Shown piece after piece: positions 24,701 to 32,029 of a DNA stretch of 64,000 nt (its first letter is position 1; each line of letters starts with the position of its first letter). The notes under the pieces are model-generated. The model was not told the DNA's origin. It did not search any database and saw only the letters and a program-made list of their open reading frames with translations. The position numbers were made by a program, and so were the translations under genes. Source of the stretch: Comamonadaceae bacterium (GTDB lineage Bacteria > Pseudomonadota > Gammaproteobacteria > Burkholderiales > Burkholderiaceae_C); the NCBI GenBank assembly GCA_009996515.1, contig JAACZV010000002.1:184118-248117 (forward strand), given 5' to 3'.

Positions 24701-25010
24701 CGTCGCGGATCAGCGCATCCATTTCGCGGTTGGCCGCTACCAGGCTCATCGCCGTGCGAGGCTGCACCAATTGGGCCAGCGCCTGCTCCACCGCAGGGGC
24801 CGGGGCCTGCGGGTTCAGTCGCTCCAGTGCGGCGCGCACGCGGTCGGCCAGGATCACCTCGCGCTTGTCGGCGCGGCCGGAGCCGTCGTTCAGGTCGTCG
24901 GGCTGGGCCGTGAAGCAGTTCAGCGCATCGAAGCCGCACAGGTGTTGCAGCCGCTGCAGCAGGGCCTGCTCGATGTCGTCCTCGCTGATGAAATTCTTCG
25001 CGGCGGCCAC
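21750..25010 (-). CDS. hsdR: Type I restriction enzyme, R subunit
   Basis: 1086 residues starting with GTG at 25010 behind a strong GGGAGGTGCC ribosome-binding site. The N-terminal nuclease domain ends in LVFIELKNSN (about 170-180, the E-x-K of PD-(D/E)xK). Helicase motifs follow: HTQGSGKSFSM (Walker A, about 313-323), VVIVDEAHRTQ (DEAH, about 410-420), FLAFTGTPL, and motif VI TIARANRVTGHE. The C-terminus is helical for HsdM/HsdS contact. It cleaves unmodified DNA after ATP-driven translocation. Last gene of hsdMSR; 38 bp after hsdS. Confidence 0.96.
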   Translation of the reverse strand: MAAAKNFISEDDIEQALLQRLQHLCGFDALNCFTAQPDDLNDGSGRADKREVILADRVRAALERLNPQAPAPAVEQALAQLVQPRTAMSLVAANREMDALIRDGVPVTYKPEAGPQAGQTVTERLKVIAFDAHDPGSGRNHYLAVSQLWVRGEHGYRRPDLLLYVNGLPLVFIELKNSNVKLRAAFDDNLTTYKAEIPQLFTANALCLLSNGIETRLGSITAQWEHFFTWLRVDDEKEKLDRPAIAAQGLSVERAVLGLLTPERLLDYVENFCVFYRETQKVIAQNHQFIGVNNAFEQFRHRRELGGRLGVFWHTQGSGKSFSMVFYTRKIFRKLTGNFTFVVVTDRDDLDGQIYRNFLHTGVVAPKDDVRPKGSAQLREMLGKNKRVVFTLIQKFRYEKGKDYPLLSDRDDIVVIVDEAHRTQYAGLAENMRAGLPNANFLAFTGTPLLGQERKTNAWFGDYVSEYNFQQSVEDGATVPLFYEKRVPEVLIQNDDLSEEFAAILEDENLDGEAQEKLEKRFAQEMEVVKREDRLDTIARDIVYHFPRRGYLGKGIVISVDKFTAVTMFDKVQALWKAEIKALNGRITATTNDVERQRLKQLKAWMGAVQMAVIVSEEAGEEEKFAKKGLDIKPHRQRMNALDEHGHDIEFNFKDPEHPLQLVFVCAMWLTGFDAPTVSTLYLDKPMQGHTLMQTIARANRVTGHEILGVAKRHGEIVDYYNVFRRMKKALKDYAAGPEDDELPVRDKSHLFTLLDEAIEQGLAYCQSQGVPLHEALDRGDVFTKLGQFNGFADTLLTSDEQRKSFNVYENTISSLYEACKPEVLGRKLGRVVSAFQYLRGVMDSIVEQADIESAVQRIEALLDASVVVDNAEAFSAKEFEAQYKVVQRGKPWNLSTVNVEKLREEFKQAPFKNIQIADLQAFLQRKLAEMLAQNSTRTDFLQRLQQVIDAYNSGATSTENYYDELTAYAQELKEEAERHIREGLTEDELELFDLLKKESLTQDETQRVKLAAKHLLKRLVEEQPKVLIQNWHQSAQTQKQVRAEIERVLDADLPDSYDRTTFKQKCDNVYDLAVEYAMRGKKWAA

Positions 25011-25048
25011 GGCACCTCCCTGGTGTTGCCGGTTTTGTAGAAGACCTG

Positions 25049-26356
25049 CTAACTGGCTATCGCCTCACGCTGCGCGGCCTCTGCGGGCGGCGGCTGCATG
25101 CTGGGCGGGAATTGGATGTCTAACGCCTCGACGCGGAGTTTGCCGGAGATCAGGCGGGGGAGCAGGGCATCGCGCTGGGCAGCCAGTCTCTTGTTCTGCT
25201 CGGCCAAGTTGAAGACCTGCTTGAACATCGGTCTGACAACCTGCACGAAGGCCTCGGTCACGTCAGGCGGAGGCACAGCGACCAGGAAGAAGTTGAAGCA
25301 GTCTTCCTGCACCCGTTGCCTGCCTGAAGCACCAGACATGCTGAGCTCCGCGTGCTTCCTGAAGCCATCGGAGATGGACAGGAAGTAGAGATGTTCTGGC
25401 GAGATTTGCGTTGCGCGAAGGACGATGAACTCTGTTGAGCCGACACCCACTTCGTCGTCCTTGAGGCAAAGAACATAGCCCCGCTTGCCGTTCTCCAGCG
25501 AAGGGGTGATTCGCGGCAGCAAGACATCATGGTTCCGAAACTTGGCGCCGGCCCAATCACTGCGAATCTCATCGGCATCGAAGCACATGCTTTGCGTACT
25601 GAGCCTGTCCATCGGGACGAAGGGCGCTGGTTCACCCGTCCTTCGACGCTCTAGCGGATCGACCTCCGCGACCTCACGCAGATTCTTTCGTTCCCATCCG
25701 AGAGGTAGGCCCTTTGCGAAGCTGGCTCGGTCTGCTCCAGGAAACCGCATCCGCACAAACCACTCGCGGTAGATCTCTTCGGCCATGGACTCCAGCAAGG
25801 CGATGCGGCGCTGGTTGTTGGCGATCAGGTCGTCGTAGGCGCTGATCAGTGCGGCGACTTTTCTTTGCTGCTCCAGGGGCGGTACCGGCACCTTGAAGCC
25901 GGCGATCTGCTTGCCGCTGATGTGCGGCACGTTAACCCCAGTGACGATCGGCTGGATGTATGCCGAAAAGCATGAGCTCGAAATCACTGCGCGCAGGTAG
26001 GTCTGCTCAAGCTCGGGGCCGGCGCGCAATCTGGCTACCCGTTGTACCAGCAGCGATGGCGGATCTTCAGGTTTGATGTAGGCCCACTTGAGCCCGGCTT
26101 CGACCCATGGCCGATCCATCGCGACCACGATGTCGCCGGGTTTGAGGAGGAATTGCTCCAGGGCATCCATCTCAGCCTCCGGCCAGCGCTTGGCGATGGA
26201 CCAATCCACATAGCCCTGCTGAACGTTTTCCCCTTTCACCAGAGGCACATCCTCCGGGGCCTCAGTGAATCGAGCGCTTTCAAACGCGTAGCCAGCTTGA
26301 ATGCGAGCGAGCTCGCCAAGAGGCTTCATGGGAAACGCAGAGGCCGACCAGCTCAT
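25049..26356 (-). CDS. hsdS: Type I restriction enzyme, specificity subunit
   Basis: 435 residues in the standard two-half plan: target-recognition domain 1 (about 5-150), conserved helix 1 (VPPLEQQRKVAALISAYDDL, about 160-200, ending IYREWFVRMRF), recognition domain 2 (about 215-370) and conserved helix 2 (FNLAEQNKRLAAQRDALLPRLISGKL, about 385-410). The two halves decide the bipartite recognition sequence, which cannot be read off. Third-position GC is lower than in flanking housekeeping genes, as expected of exchanged specificity genes. Overlaps hsdM by ATGA. Confidence 0.95.
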   Translation of the reverse strand: MSWSASAFPMKPLGELARIQAGYAFESARFTEAPEDVPLVKGENVQQGYVDWSIAKRWPEAEMDALEQFLLKPGDIVVAMDRPWVEAGLKWAYIKPEDPPSLLVQRVARLRAGPELEQTYLRAVISSSCFSAYIQPIVTGVNVPHISGKQIAGFKVPVPPLEQQRKVAALISAYDDLIANNQRRIALLESMAEEIYREWFVRMRFPGADRASFAKGLPLGWERKNLREVAEVDPLERRRTGEPAPFVPMDRLSTQSMCFDADEIRSDWAGAKFRNHDVLLPRITPSLENGKRGYVLCLKDDEVGVGSTEFIVLRATQISPEHLYFLSISDGFRKHAELSMSGASGRQRVQEDCFNFFLVAVPPPDVTEAFVQVVRPMFKQVFNLAEQNKRLAAQRDALLPRLISGKLRVEALDIQFPPSMQPPPAEAAQREAIAS

Positions 26357-28467
26357 GACGCGTCCAGGACTTGCTGCAGATTGCGCTTGATGGTGTCAGT
26401 CAAAGCCGATGCAGCATCGGACAGGTTGGCAAAGGTTTCCTGGGCGGAAGCAAGGTCCGCCAAGAACTCCTCCTCCGTCTTCCCATCCTCCTCAATCACC
26501 ACTCCCACATACCGCCCCGGATTCAACGACCAATCCTGCTCGGCGATCTCCTCGCGGCTGGCGAGCTTGCACAGGCCTGTGACGTCTTCGTAGGCGGCCT
26601 GGGGGAAGCGCTCCTGCAGCCAGCTCACGTGCTGGTAGTACAGCTCGGCGGCCTTCAGCTCGTCGTGCAGGGCCTGCACCGCCGCCTTCACGCCCTTGGT
26701 CTGACGGTTGGCGGTAGCGCGCTTGCCGTCTGCCTTGGCGGCCTCGGCCTTGCGTTTGTCCATCTCGCGGATGGCCTTGTCCAGCGCCTTCACCGCCGCG
26801 TGCAGGCCGGTGAAGAAAGGCGTGAACTGGGCGCGCAGCAGGTGCTGGGCCTGGTTTCGCCCCTCCACGCTGTGCTTCTGGCCGCGGGTGCGTTCGTGCT
26901 GGGCCTGGGCTTGTTCCAGCGCGGTCAGTTGGCTCCACTGCGCCTGCAGCGCGGCGATGGCGTCGCGCGCGGCCTGGCTGATCTGGGCATCGGCCGCTTC
27001 TTCGGCCAAAACGGCCAGCAGGCGCTCGCTCAAGGCGGGCAGGTGCTCGGCCGCGTCCTTGAGCTGCGCCATGCCCTGGTGCAGGTAGCGGTCCACCTGG
27101 TCCGCGAACTCCTGGCGGCGGCCTTTGTGCAGACGGGGGATGAGGGCGATGTTCTGGATCTGCTCGTCGCTCAGCTCGCGGTGGGCGCGGTCGACCTGCG
27201 TGAAGATGTTGCGGGCGTCGATGAATAGCACCCGGTCATCCGTCTTGCCCTTGTCAAAGAACCACAGCGTGGCCGGCAGGGTGACGGTGTAGAACAGGTT
27301 GGACGGCAGCGTGAGCATGCCGTAGATGAGGTTCTGCTCGATGAGCGTGCGGCGGATGTCGGCCTCGGAGTGGCGCGCATCGCTGGCCGAGTTGGCCATC
27401 ACCAGCGCGGCGCGGCCTCCGGGCTTGAGCGACGTGGCGAACAGGTTGATCCAGAGGTAGTTGCCGTTCGGCACGGTCTCGACGGCCTTTTCCTTGCCGT
27501 CCTTGCCCGCCGCTGCCTTGGCCTTGGTTTTGTTGCGCGGAACGCCGTAGGTATTGAAGCGGCGGTCCTTCTCCACCGCGTCCAGAGTCACGTCGTCCAC
27601 GTTGAACGGCGGGTTGGCCATCACGTAGTCGAAGGCGCCGAAGGCGTTGAAGGGGTCTTCGTAGTAGGTGTTGGCCTGCTTGATGTCGCCACGCAGGTTG
27701 TTCACGGCGAGGTTCATCTTGGCGAGCTTGACCGTCTCCAGCGTCTTCTCGGTGCCGCAGACGAACACGTCCAGGTCGGCGGCCTTGTCGGCCTGGTGCT
27801 GGTGGATGAACTCGGCCGACTGCACGAACATGCCGCCCGAGCCGCAGGCGGGGTCGAACACCTTTCCGCCATGGGGTTCGATGATCTCTGTCATCAGCTT
27901 GACGACGGAGCGCGGCGTGAAGAACTCGCCACCGCCCTGACCCTCGCTGAGCGCGAAGTTGGCGAGGAAGTACTCGTAGATCTGGCCGAACACGTCGCCC
28001 GAGGCATCGACCGGGATGTCGGAGAACAGCTTGAGCAGGTCCTTGGGAATGTGCTGGTTCTTGGGGCTGCGGGTGAAGCGGTCGTACTCCTCCTGCGGCA
28101 GCACACCCAGCAGCTCGGGCTTGGTGTTTTCGATGCTGGCCATCGCGGCGCGGATGGCCTTGGCGATGTTTTCCTTCTCGGGCAGGTTGAGCAGGTAGTC
28201 GTAGCGGGCCTGGGGCTTCAGGTAGAAGCCGCACTTCTCGATGGCGATATCCTGCTCGCTGCGCTCCCGACGGGTGCCCTTGAGCTTCTGGTATTCCTGG
28301 TCGATGGCCGCCTCGTGCTGGCGGTACTTGTTGTCGGCGAACTTCAGGAAGATCAGGCCCAGCACCGGGGTGCTGTATTCGCTGGCCTTGAGGTCCGAGT
28401 TGGCGCGGAGCTTGTCGGCGGCGGCCCAGAGGTCGGCTTCTAGTTTTTTGAGCTGGTCACGATTCAT
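26353..28467 (-). CDS. hsdM: Type I restriction enzyme, N6-adenine methyltransferase subunit
   Basis: 704 residues from the ATG at 28467 (MNRDQLKKLEADLW); the frame is open upstream but that part is not coding. Helical N-domain (about 1-170), then SAM motif I FDPACGSGGMF (about 202-212) and catalytic motif IV NPPF (about 285-288). The C-terminal third is long and coiled-coil-like (ALEQAQAQHERTRGQ, about 510-525, and DKAIREMDKRKAEAAKADGK, about 555-575), which makes it longer than E. coli-type HsdM (about 530). It methylates the recognition site and forms M2S with HsdS. Confidence 0.95.
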   Translation of the reverse strand: MNRDQLKKLEADLWAAADKLRANSDLKASEYSTPVLGLIFLKFADNKYRQHEAAIDQEYQKLKGTRRERSEQDIAIEKCGFYLKPQARYDYLLNLPEKENIAKAIRAAMASIENTKPELLGVLPQEEYDRFTRSPKNQHIPKDLLKLFSDIPVDASGDVFGQIYEYFLANFALSEGQGGGEFFTPRSVVKLMTEIIEPHGGKVFDPACGSGGMFVQSAEFIHQHQADKAADLDVFVCGTEKTLETVKLAKMNLAVNNLRGDIKQANTYYEDPFNAFGAFDYVMANPPFNVDDVTLDAVEKDRRFNTYGVPRNKTKAKAAAGKDGKEKAVETVPNGNYLWINLFATSLKPGGRAALVMANSASDARHSEADIRRTLIEQNLIYGMLTLPSNLFYTVTLPATLWFFDKGKTDDRVLFIDARNIFTQVDRAHRELSDEQIQNIALIPRLHKGRRQEFADQVDRYLHQGMAQLKDAAEHLPALSERLLAVLAEEAADAQISQAARDAIAALQAQWSQLTALEQAQAQHERTRGQKHSVEGRNQAQHLLRAQFTPFFTGLHAAVKALDKAIREMDKRKAEAAKADGKRATANRQTKGVKAAVQALHDELKAAELYYQHVSWLQERFPQAAYEDVTGLCKLASREEIAEQDWSLNPGRYVGVVIEEDGKTEEEFLADLASAQETFANLSDAASALTDTIKRNLQQVLDAS

Positions 28468-28774
28468 GCGCGGAATCGTAGTGGGCCGCCAGGGTGGCCT
28501 GAGCCGGGCATGCCTCGTTCCAAGGAGTATTGCGTCGTTTGCAGCTGGCCCGCAGGCCGTCGTTTTGGGCGCGCGAACCCACCTATCGCAGTGCGCTACG
28601 CGGATGCGGCCGTTGCGCGCGCTGAGCCGACGAATGGGTGGCAACATGGCCCAGACAACGCCCGATGTTCTCATTTGAGCCATCTGCCCAGCCGGCCCGT
28701 TCGTTGCGCGGGCAGGGGATGGGCGTGTGTACGAGCAGGCCGTCGGCCAACATAGCCCGTAGGTATCAGAGCGC
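28468..28774. other. Gene-free stretch between hsdM and tRNA-Ser
   Basis: About 307 bp with no convincing gene on either strand; the open frames seen lack ribosome-binding sites. It should hold the hsdM promoter, but I cannot pick out clear -35/-10 boxes. No copy of the tRNA-Ser 3' end is seen here. Confidence 0.5.
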
Positions 28775-28864
28775 TGGCGGAAGCGGTGAGATTCGAACTC
28801 ACGGAAGGCTCACGCCTTCGGCGGTTTTCAAGACCGCTGGATTAAACCACTCTCCCACGCTTCC
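28775..28864 (-). tRNA. tRNA-Ser (anticodon TGA)
   Basis: 90 nt with encoded CCA. Acceptor GGAAGCG/CGCTTCC, anticodon stem-loop GCGGT-CTTGAAA-ACCGC (anticodon TGA, codon TCA), a long variable arm (CGAAGGCGTGAGCCTTC-like) typical of class II tRNA, and T arm GTGAG-TTCGAAT-CTCAC. A TAGAAT hexamer at 28876-28881 on the minus strand is a possible -10. Confidence 0.97.
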
Positions 28865-28892
28865 TCAGGCCGCGCATTCTAAGGGCGCCGGC

Positions 28893-29717
28893 TCAGCCGC
28901 CCGGCCGCTGCGCCTGCTCGCAATCCACCTGGATGATCTCGCGCCGCCCGCCGTCCACGCGCGCCGCCGTCAGCCGGCCGCCCCAGACGCAGCCGGTGTC
29001 CAGGCCCAGCAGGTCGGGGCGATCCAGCAGGCCCAGCGTGGACCAGTGGCCGAACGCGATGCGCGTGTCCGCGCTGCGCCGGCCCGGCACCTCGAACCAG
29101 GGCATGAAGCCTGCCGGCGCGGCGCCGGCGCCGTCCTTGGTCTTGAAGTCCAGTTCGCCGTCGGCGCTGCAAAAGCGCAGCCGGGTCAGTGCGTTGACGG
29201 TGAAGCGCAGCCTCGCGGTGCCGGCGAGGCCGGGGCTCCAGCGCGCCGGTTCGTTGCCGTACATGGCCTGCAGGAAGTCGGGCAGGTCGGGGCCGCGCAG
29301 CACCGCCTCGACCTCGGCGGCCAGGGCCAGCGTGTCGTCGCGGCTCCACTGCGGCGGCACGCCGGCATGCACCATCAGCCAGCCGGCGTCCAGCACGGCC
29401 ATGCGCTGTCGGCGCAGCCAGTCCATCAGCGCGGCGCGGTCGGGCGCGGCGAGGATGTCGTCCAGCGTGTCGCCGCGGTGCGGCCGGCGCACGTCATGGT
29501 GGGCGGCCAGCAGGTGCAGGTCGTGGTTGCCCAGCAGGCAGGTCGCCGCCGACTCGAGGCCGGCGAGGCGGCGCAGCGTGGCCAGCGAGGCCGGGCCGCG
29601 GTTGACGAGGTCGCCCAGCAGCCAGAGGTGGTCGCGCGAGGGCGAGAATGCGATGCGTTGCAGCAGGCGCTCCAGCGCGTCGCAGCAGCCCTGCAGGTCG
29701 CCGATCAGATAATTCAT
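28893..29717 (-). CDS. apaH: Bis(5'-nucleosyl)-tetraphosphatase, symmetrical
   Basis: 274 residues. Hydrolyses diadenosine tetraphosphate to two ADP. Metallophosphoesterase motifs in order: GDLQGC (about 6-11), WLLGDLVNRGP (about 32-42), LLGNHDLHLLA (about 62-72), then MVHAGVPPQW (about 114-123) and IAFGHWSTLG (about 220-230); LDTGCVWGGRLTA (about 238-250) is the ApaH C-terminal signature. The start at 29717 gives MNYLIGDLQG directly. Length matches the family. Monocistronic, after tRNA-Ser. Confidence 0.96.
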   Translation of the reverse strand: MNYLIGDLQGCCDALERLLQRIAFSPSRDHLWLLGDLVNRGPASLATLRRLAGLESAATCLLGNHDLHLLAAHHDVRRPHRGDTLDDILAAPDRAALMDWLRRQRMAVLDAGWLMVHAGVPPQWSRDDTLALAAEVEAVLRGPDLPDFLQAMYGNEPARWSPGLAGTARLRFTVNALTRLRFCSADGELDFKTKDGAGAAPAGFMPWFEVPGRRSADTRIAFGHWSTLGLLDRPDLLGLDTGCVWGGRLTAARVDGGRREIIQVDCEQAQRPGG

Positions 29718-29856
29718 GCCTCGATTGTCCTGGCAGCGGTCGGCGAGCCCCGAAGCAAGGGATCGCACGATGGGCCGGGCCCCGCCCTTCTGATAGGCTC
29801 CCGGCCTTCGTTTTCCCCCCGCGCCAGCCGGGTTTTCCGCTGATCTGGCGCCTTCG

Positions 29857-31161
29857 ATGGACACCGCCCTCGTTCTCTTCCTGATCCTTCTCAACGGCTT
29901 GTTCGCCATGTCGGAGATGGCGCTGACCGCCAGCCGCAAGGCGCGGCTGCAGGTGATGGTGGAAGGCGGCGAGGGTGGCGCGCAGGCCGCGATGGACCTG
30001 CACGACAACCCGACCAAGTTCCTGTCCACGGTGCAGATCGGCATCACGGGCATCGGCGTGCTCAACGGCATCGTGGGCGATGCGGCCTTCTCGGGCCCGC
30101 TGTCGCACTGGCTGGCGCAGACTTTCTCGCTGAACCCGGACGCGACGCAGATCGCGGCGACGGCCCTGGTGGTGGTCATCATCACGCTGCTGACCATCGT
30201 GTTCGGCGAGCTGGTGCCCAAGCGCATCGGGCAGATCTACCCGGAGACGGTGGCCCGCCTGGTGGCGCCGACGATGACCTTCATCTCCATCGCGGCCCGG
30301 CCGCTGGTGCGCGTGCTGAGCGTGACGACCGAGGCCACGCTGGGCCTGCTGGGCCTGCGCAACAAGGGCGCGCGCGGCGTCACGGAGGAGGAGATCGCTG
30401 CCAGCCTGGAGGAGGGCCTGGACGCCGGCGTCATCGAGGAGCATGAGCACCAGATGGTGCGCAACGTGTTCCGCCTGGACGAGCGCCAGATCGGCTCCAT
30501 GATGATCCCGCGCGCCGAGATCGCCTGGCTGGACGTGGACGCTAAGCCGGCCGAGGTGCTGGCCGTGCTGCGCGAGCATGGCTTCAGCCGCTACCCGGTC
30601 TGCCGCGGCGGCCTGGGCGACGTTCTGGGCGTGGCCAGCGCGCCGGCGCTGCTGGCCGGCATGCTGGAAGGCCAGCCGCTGGACCTGACGGTGGGCCTGG
30701 AGCCGCCGCTGTTCGTGCCCGAGACGCTGTCGGGCATGGAGCTGCTGGAGCATTTCCGCGTATCGGATGCGCCGCTGGTCTTCGTCGTTGACGAGTATGG
30801 CGAGGTGCAGGGCGTCATCGCCGTGCGCGATGTGCTGGAGGCCATTGCCGGGGAGTTCAACGCCCCCAGCGATGGCGACGCCTGGGCGGTGCAGCGCGAG
30901 GACGGGAGCTGGCTGATCGATGGCCTGATCCCCGTGCCCGAGCTGAAGGACCGTCTGGGCCTGAAGGAACTGCCCGAGGAGGACCGTGGGCGCTACAACA
31001 CCCTGGCCGGCATGATCATGCTGCTGCTGGGGCGCTTGCCGCGCACGACCGATGTGGTGGAGTGGGACGCGTGGAGATTCGAGGTCGTGGACCTCGACGG
31101 CAAGCGTGTAGACAAAGTGCTGGTCAGTCGCCTGGCCGAACCTGGAGAGAAAGAAACATGA
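29857..31161 (+). CDS. CNNM/CorC-type membrane protein (DUF21, CBS pair, CorC_HlyC)
   Basis: 434 residues. Residues 1-185 form a DUF21 (CNNM) membrane domain with hydrophobic helices and the conserved SEMALTASRKARLQVM and VFGELVPKRIGQ; residues about 205-325 form two CBS domains (MMIPRAEIAWLDV, APLVFVVDEYGEVQGVIAVRD); residues about 345-430 form the CorC_HlyC domain (LIDGLIPVPELKDRLGL, VEWDAWRFEVVDLDGKRVD). The family is linked to magnesium/cobalt efflux; older databases call it hemolysin. Its stop overlaps the SapC-family start. Confidence 0.92.
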   Translation: MDTALVLFLILLNGLFAMSEMALTASRKARLQVMVEGGEGGAQAAMDLHDNPTKFLSTVQIGITGIGVLNGIVGDAAFSGPLSHWLAQTFSLNPDATQIAATALVVVIITLLTIVFGELVPKRIGQIYPETVARLVAPTMTFISIAARPLVRVLSVTTEATLGLLGLRNKGARGVTEEEIAASLEEGLDAGVIEEHEHQMVRNVFRLDERQIGSMMIPRAEIAWLDVDAKPAEVLAVLREHGFSRYPVCRGGLGDVLGVASAPALLAGMLEGQPLDLTVGLEPPLFVPETLSGMELLEHFRVSDAPLVFVVDEYGEVQGVIAVRDVLEAIAGEFNAPSDGDAWAVQREDGSWLIDGLIPVPELKDRLGLKELPEEDRGRYNTLAGMIMLLLGRLPRTTDVVEWDAWRFEVVDLDGKRVDKVLVSRLAEPGEKET

Positions 31162-31898
31162 GCAACACCCCCCCGATGTACGGCGAACTGCAGCCGCTGG
31201 ACCGTGAGATCCACAAGAACCTGAAGCTGGACACCGAGCAGTCCATCGTCGGCCGCATCGCCGACCACAACTCGGTCTTCCTGGCCGCCGTCGAGTTTGC
31301 CGACGCCTGCAAGGAATACCCCATCGTCTTCGTGCGCGTCGGCAACGGTGCCGCCGACAACAGCAAGCCGGCCGTGGCGCCGCTGGCCGTGCTGGGCCTG
31401 CGCGCGGGCTCCAACCTCTTCATCGAGGGCGAGAAGTGGACGGGCAACTATGTGCCCGCCTATGTGCGTCGCTATCCCTTCATGATGGCCCGCCTGGACA
31501 ACGACGCCAACAACCTGGCCGTCTGCTACGACGCCAAGTGGCCGGGCTTCAACGAGGCCACCGGCGAGGCACTGTTCAAGGACGGCGAGCCCACGGAGTT
31601 CCTGCTGAACGCCAAGGCCTTCCTCGAGAACTTCGAGCAGGAGGCCGAGCGCACCCGCCTGATCTGCAACCTGCTCGTCGAGCTGGACCTGCTGCAGGAC
31701 ATGCGCTTCGAGGCCACGCTGCCCGGCGGCGAAAAGATCGACGTCGAGGGCTTCCTGGCGCTGGACGACAAGAAGTACGCCGAGCTGCCCGATGCCAAGG
31801 TGCTGGAGCTGCATCGCAACGGCCTCATCGCGTTGATCGAGATGCACCGGCTGTCCATGACCAACATGAACCGCCTGGTGGGCAAGTACGCGGTCTGA
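31158..31898 (+). CDS. SapC family protein
   Basis: 246 residues from the ATG at 31158, overlapping the stop of the CBS gene (ATGA) and preceded by GGAGAGAAAG. The sequence has the SapC-family order: MYGELQPLDREIHKNLKL near the N-terminus, FLAAVEFADACKEYPIVF (about 40-58), NYVPAYVRRYPFMMA (about 99-113) and CYDAKWPGFN (about 122-132). SapC was first linked to Campylobacter surface-layer proteins and occurs widely in proteobacteria without a settled role. No signal peptide. Translational coupling to a CNNM transporter is notable. Confidence 0.9.
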   Translation: MSNTPPMYGELQPLDREIHKNLKLDTEQSIVGRIADHNSVFLAAVEFADACKEYPIVFVRVGNGAADNSKPAVAPLAVLGLRAGSNLFIEGEKWTGNYVPAYVRRYPFMMARLDNDANNLAVCYDAKWPGFNEATGEALFKDGEPTEFLLNAKAFLENFEQEAERTRLICNLLVELDLLQDMRFEATLPGGEKIDVEGFLALDDKKYAELPDAKVLELHRNGLIALIEMHRLSMTNMNRLVGKYAV

Positions 31899-31916
31899 CC
31901 CGGATTTGCCCCAGGC

Positions 31917-31944
31917 AAGGCCACGCATCGCGTGGCCTTTTTTT
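31917..31944 (+). terminator. Rho-independent terminator after the SapC gene
   Basis: AAGGCCACGC-AT-CGCGTGGCCTT followed by TTTTTT, a near-perfect 10-bp stem starting 18 bp after the stop codon. Confidence 0.92.
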
Positions 31945-32029
31945 CTTGCCCGCTATGCTCCCGACTGCTCGGCAGGGGCGCGGCGCTGCCGCTCCTCGCC
32001 GGCTTCGGGCCTTTGTCCACGGAGACCCC

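Noticed and set aside
22761..25040. Plus-strand frame opposite hsdR
   Set aside because: hsdR motifs on the minus strand are unambiguous; the opposite frame has no domain.
28510..28755. Small gene between hsdM and tRNA-Ser
   Set aside because: Open on the plus strand but without ribosome-binding site or recognisable composition; it runs up to the tRNA.
29857..31161. Hemolysin gene
   Set aside because: The DUF21-CBS-CorC_HlyC plan is that of CNNM/CorC ion transporters; the haemolysin label is historical.
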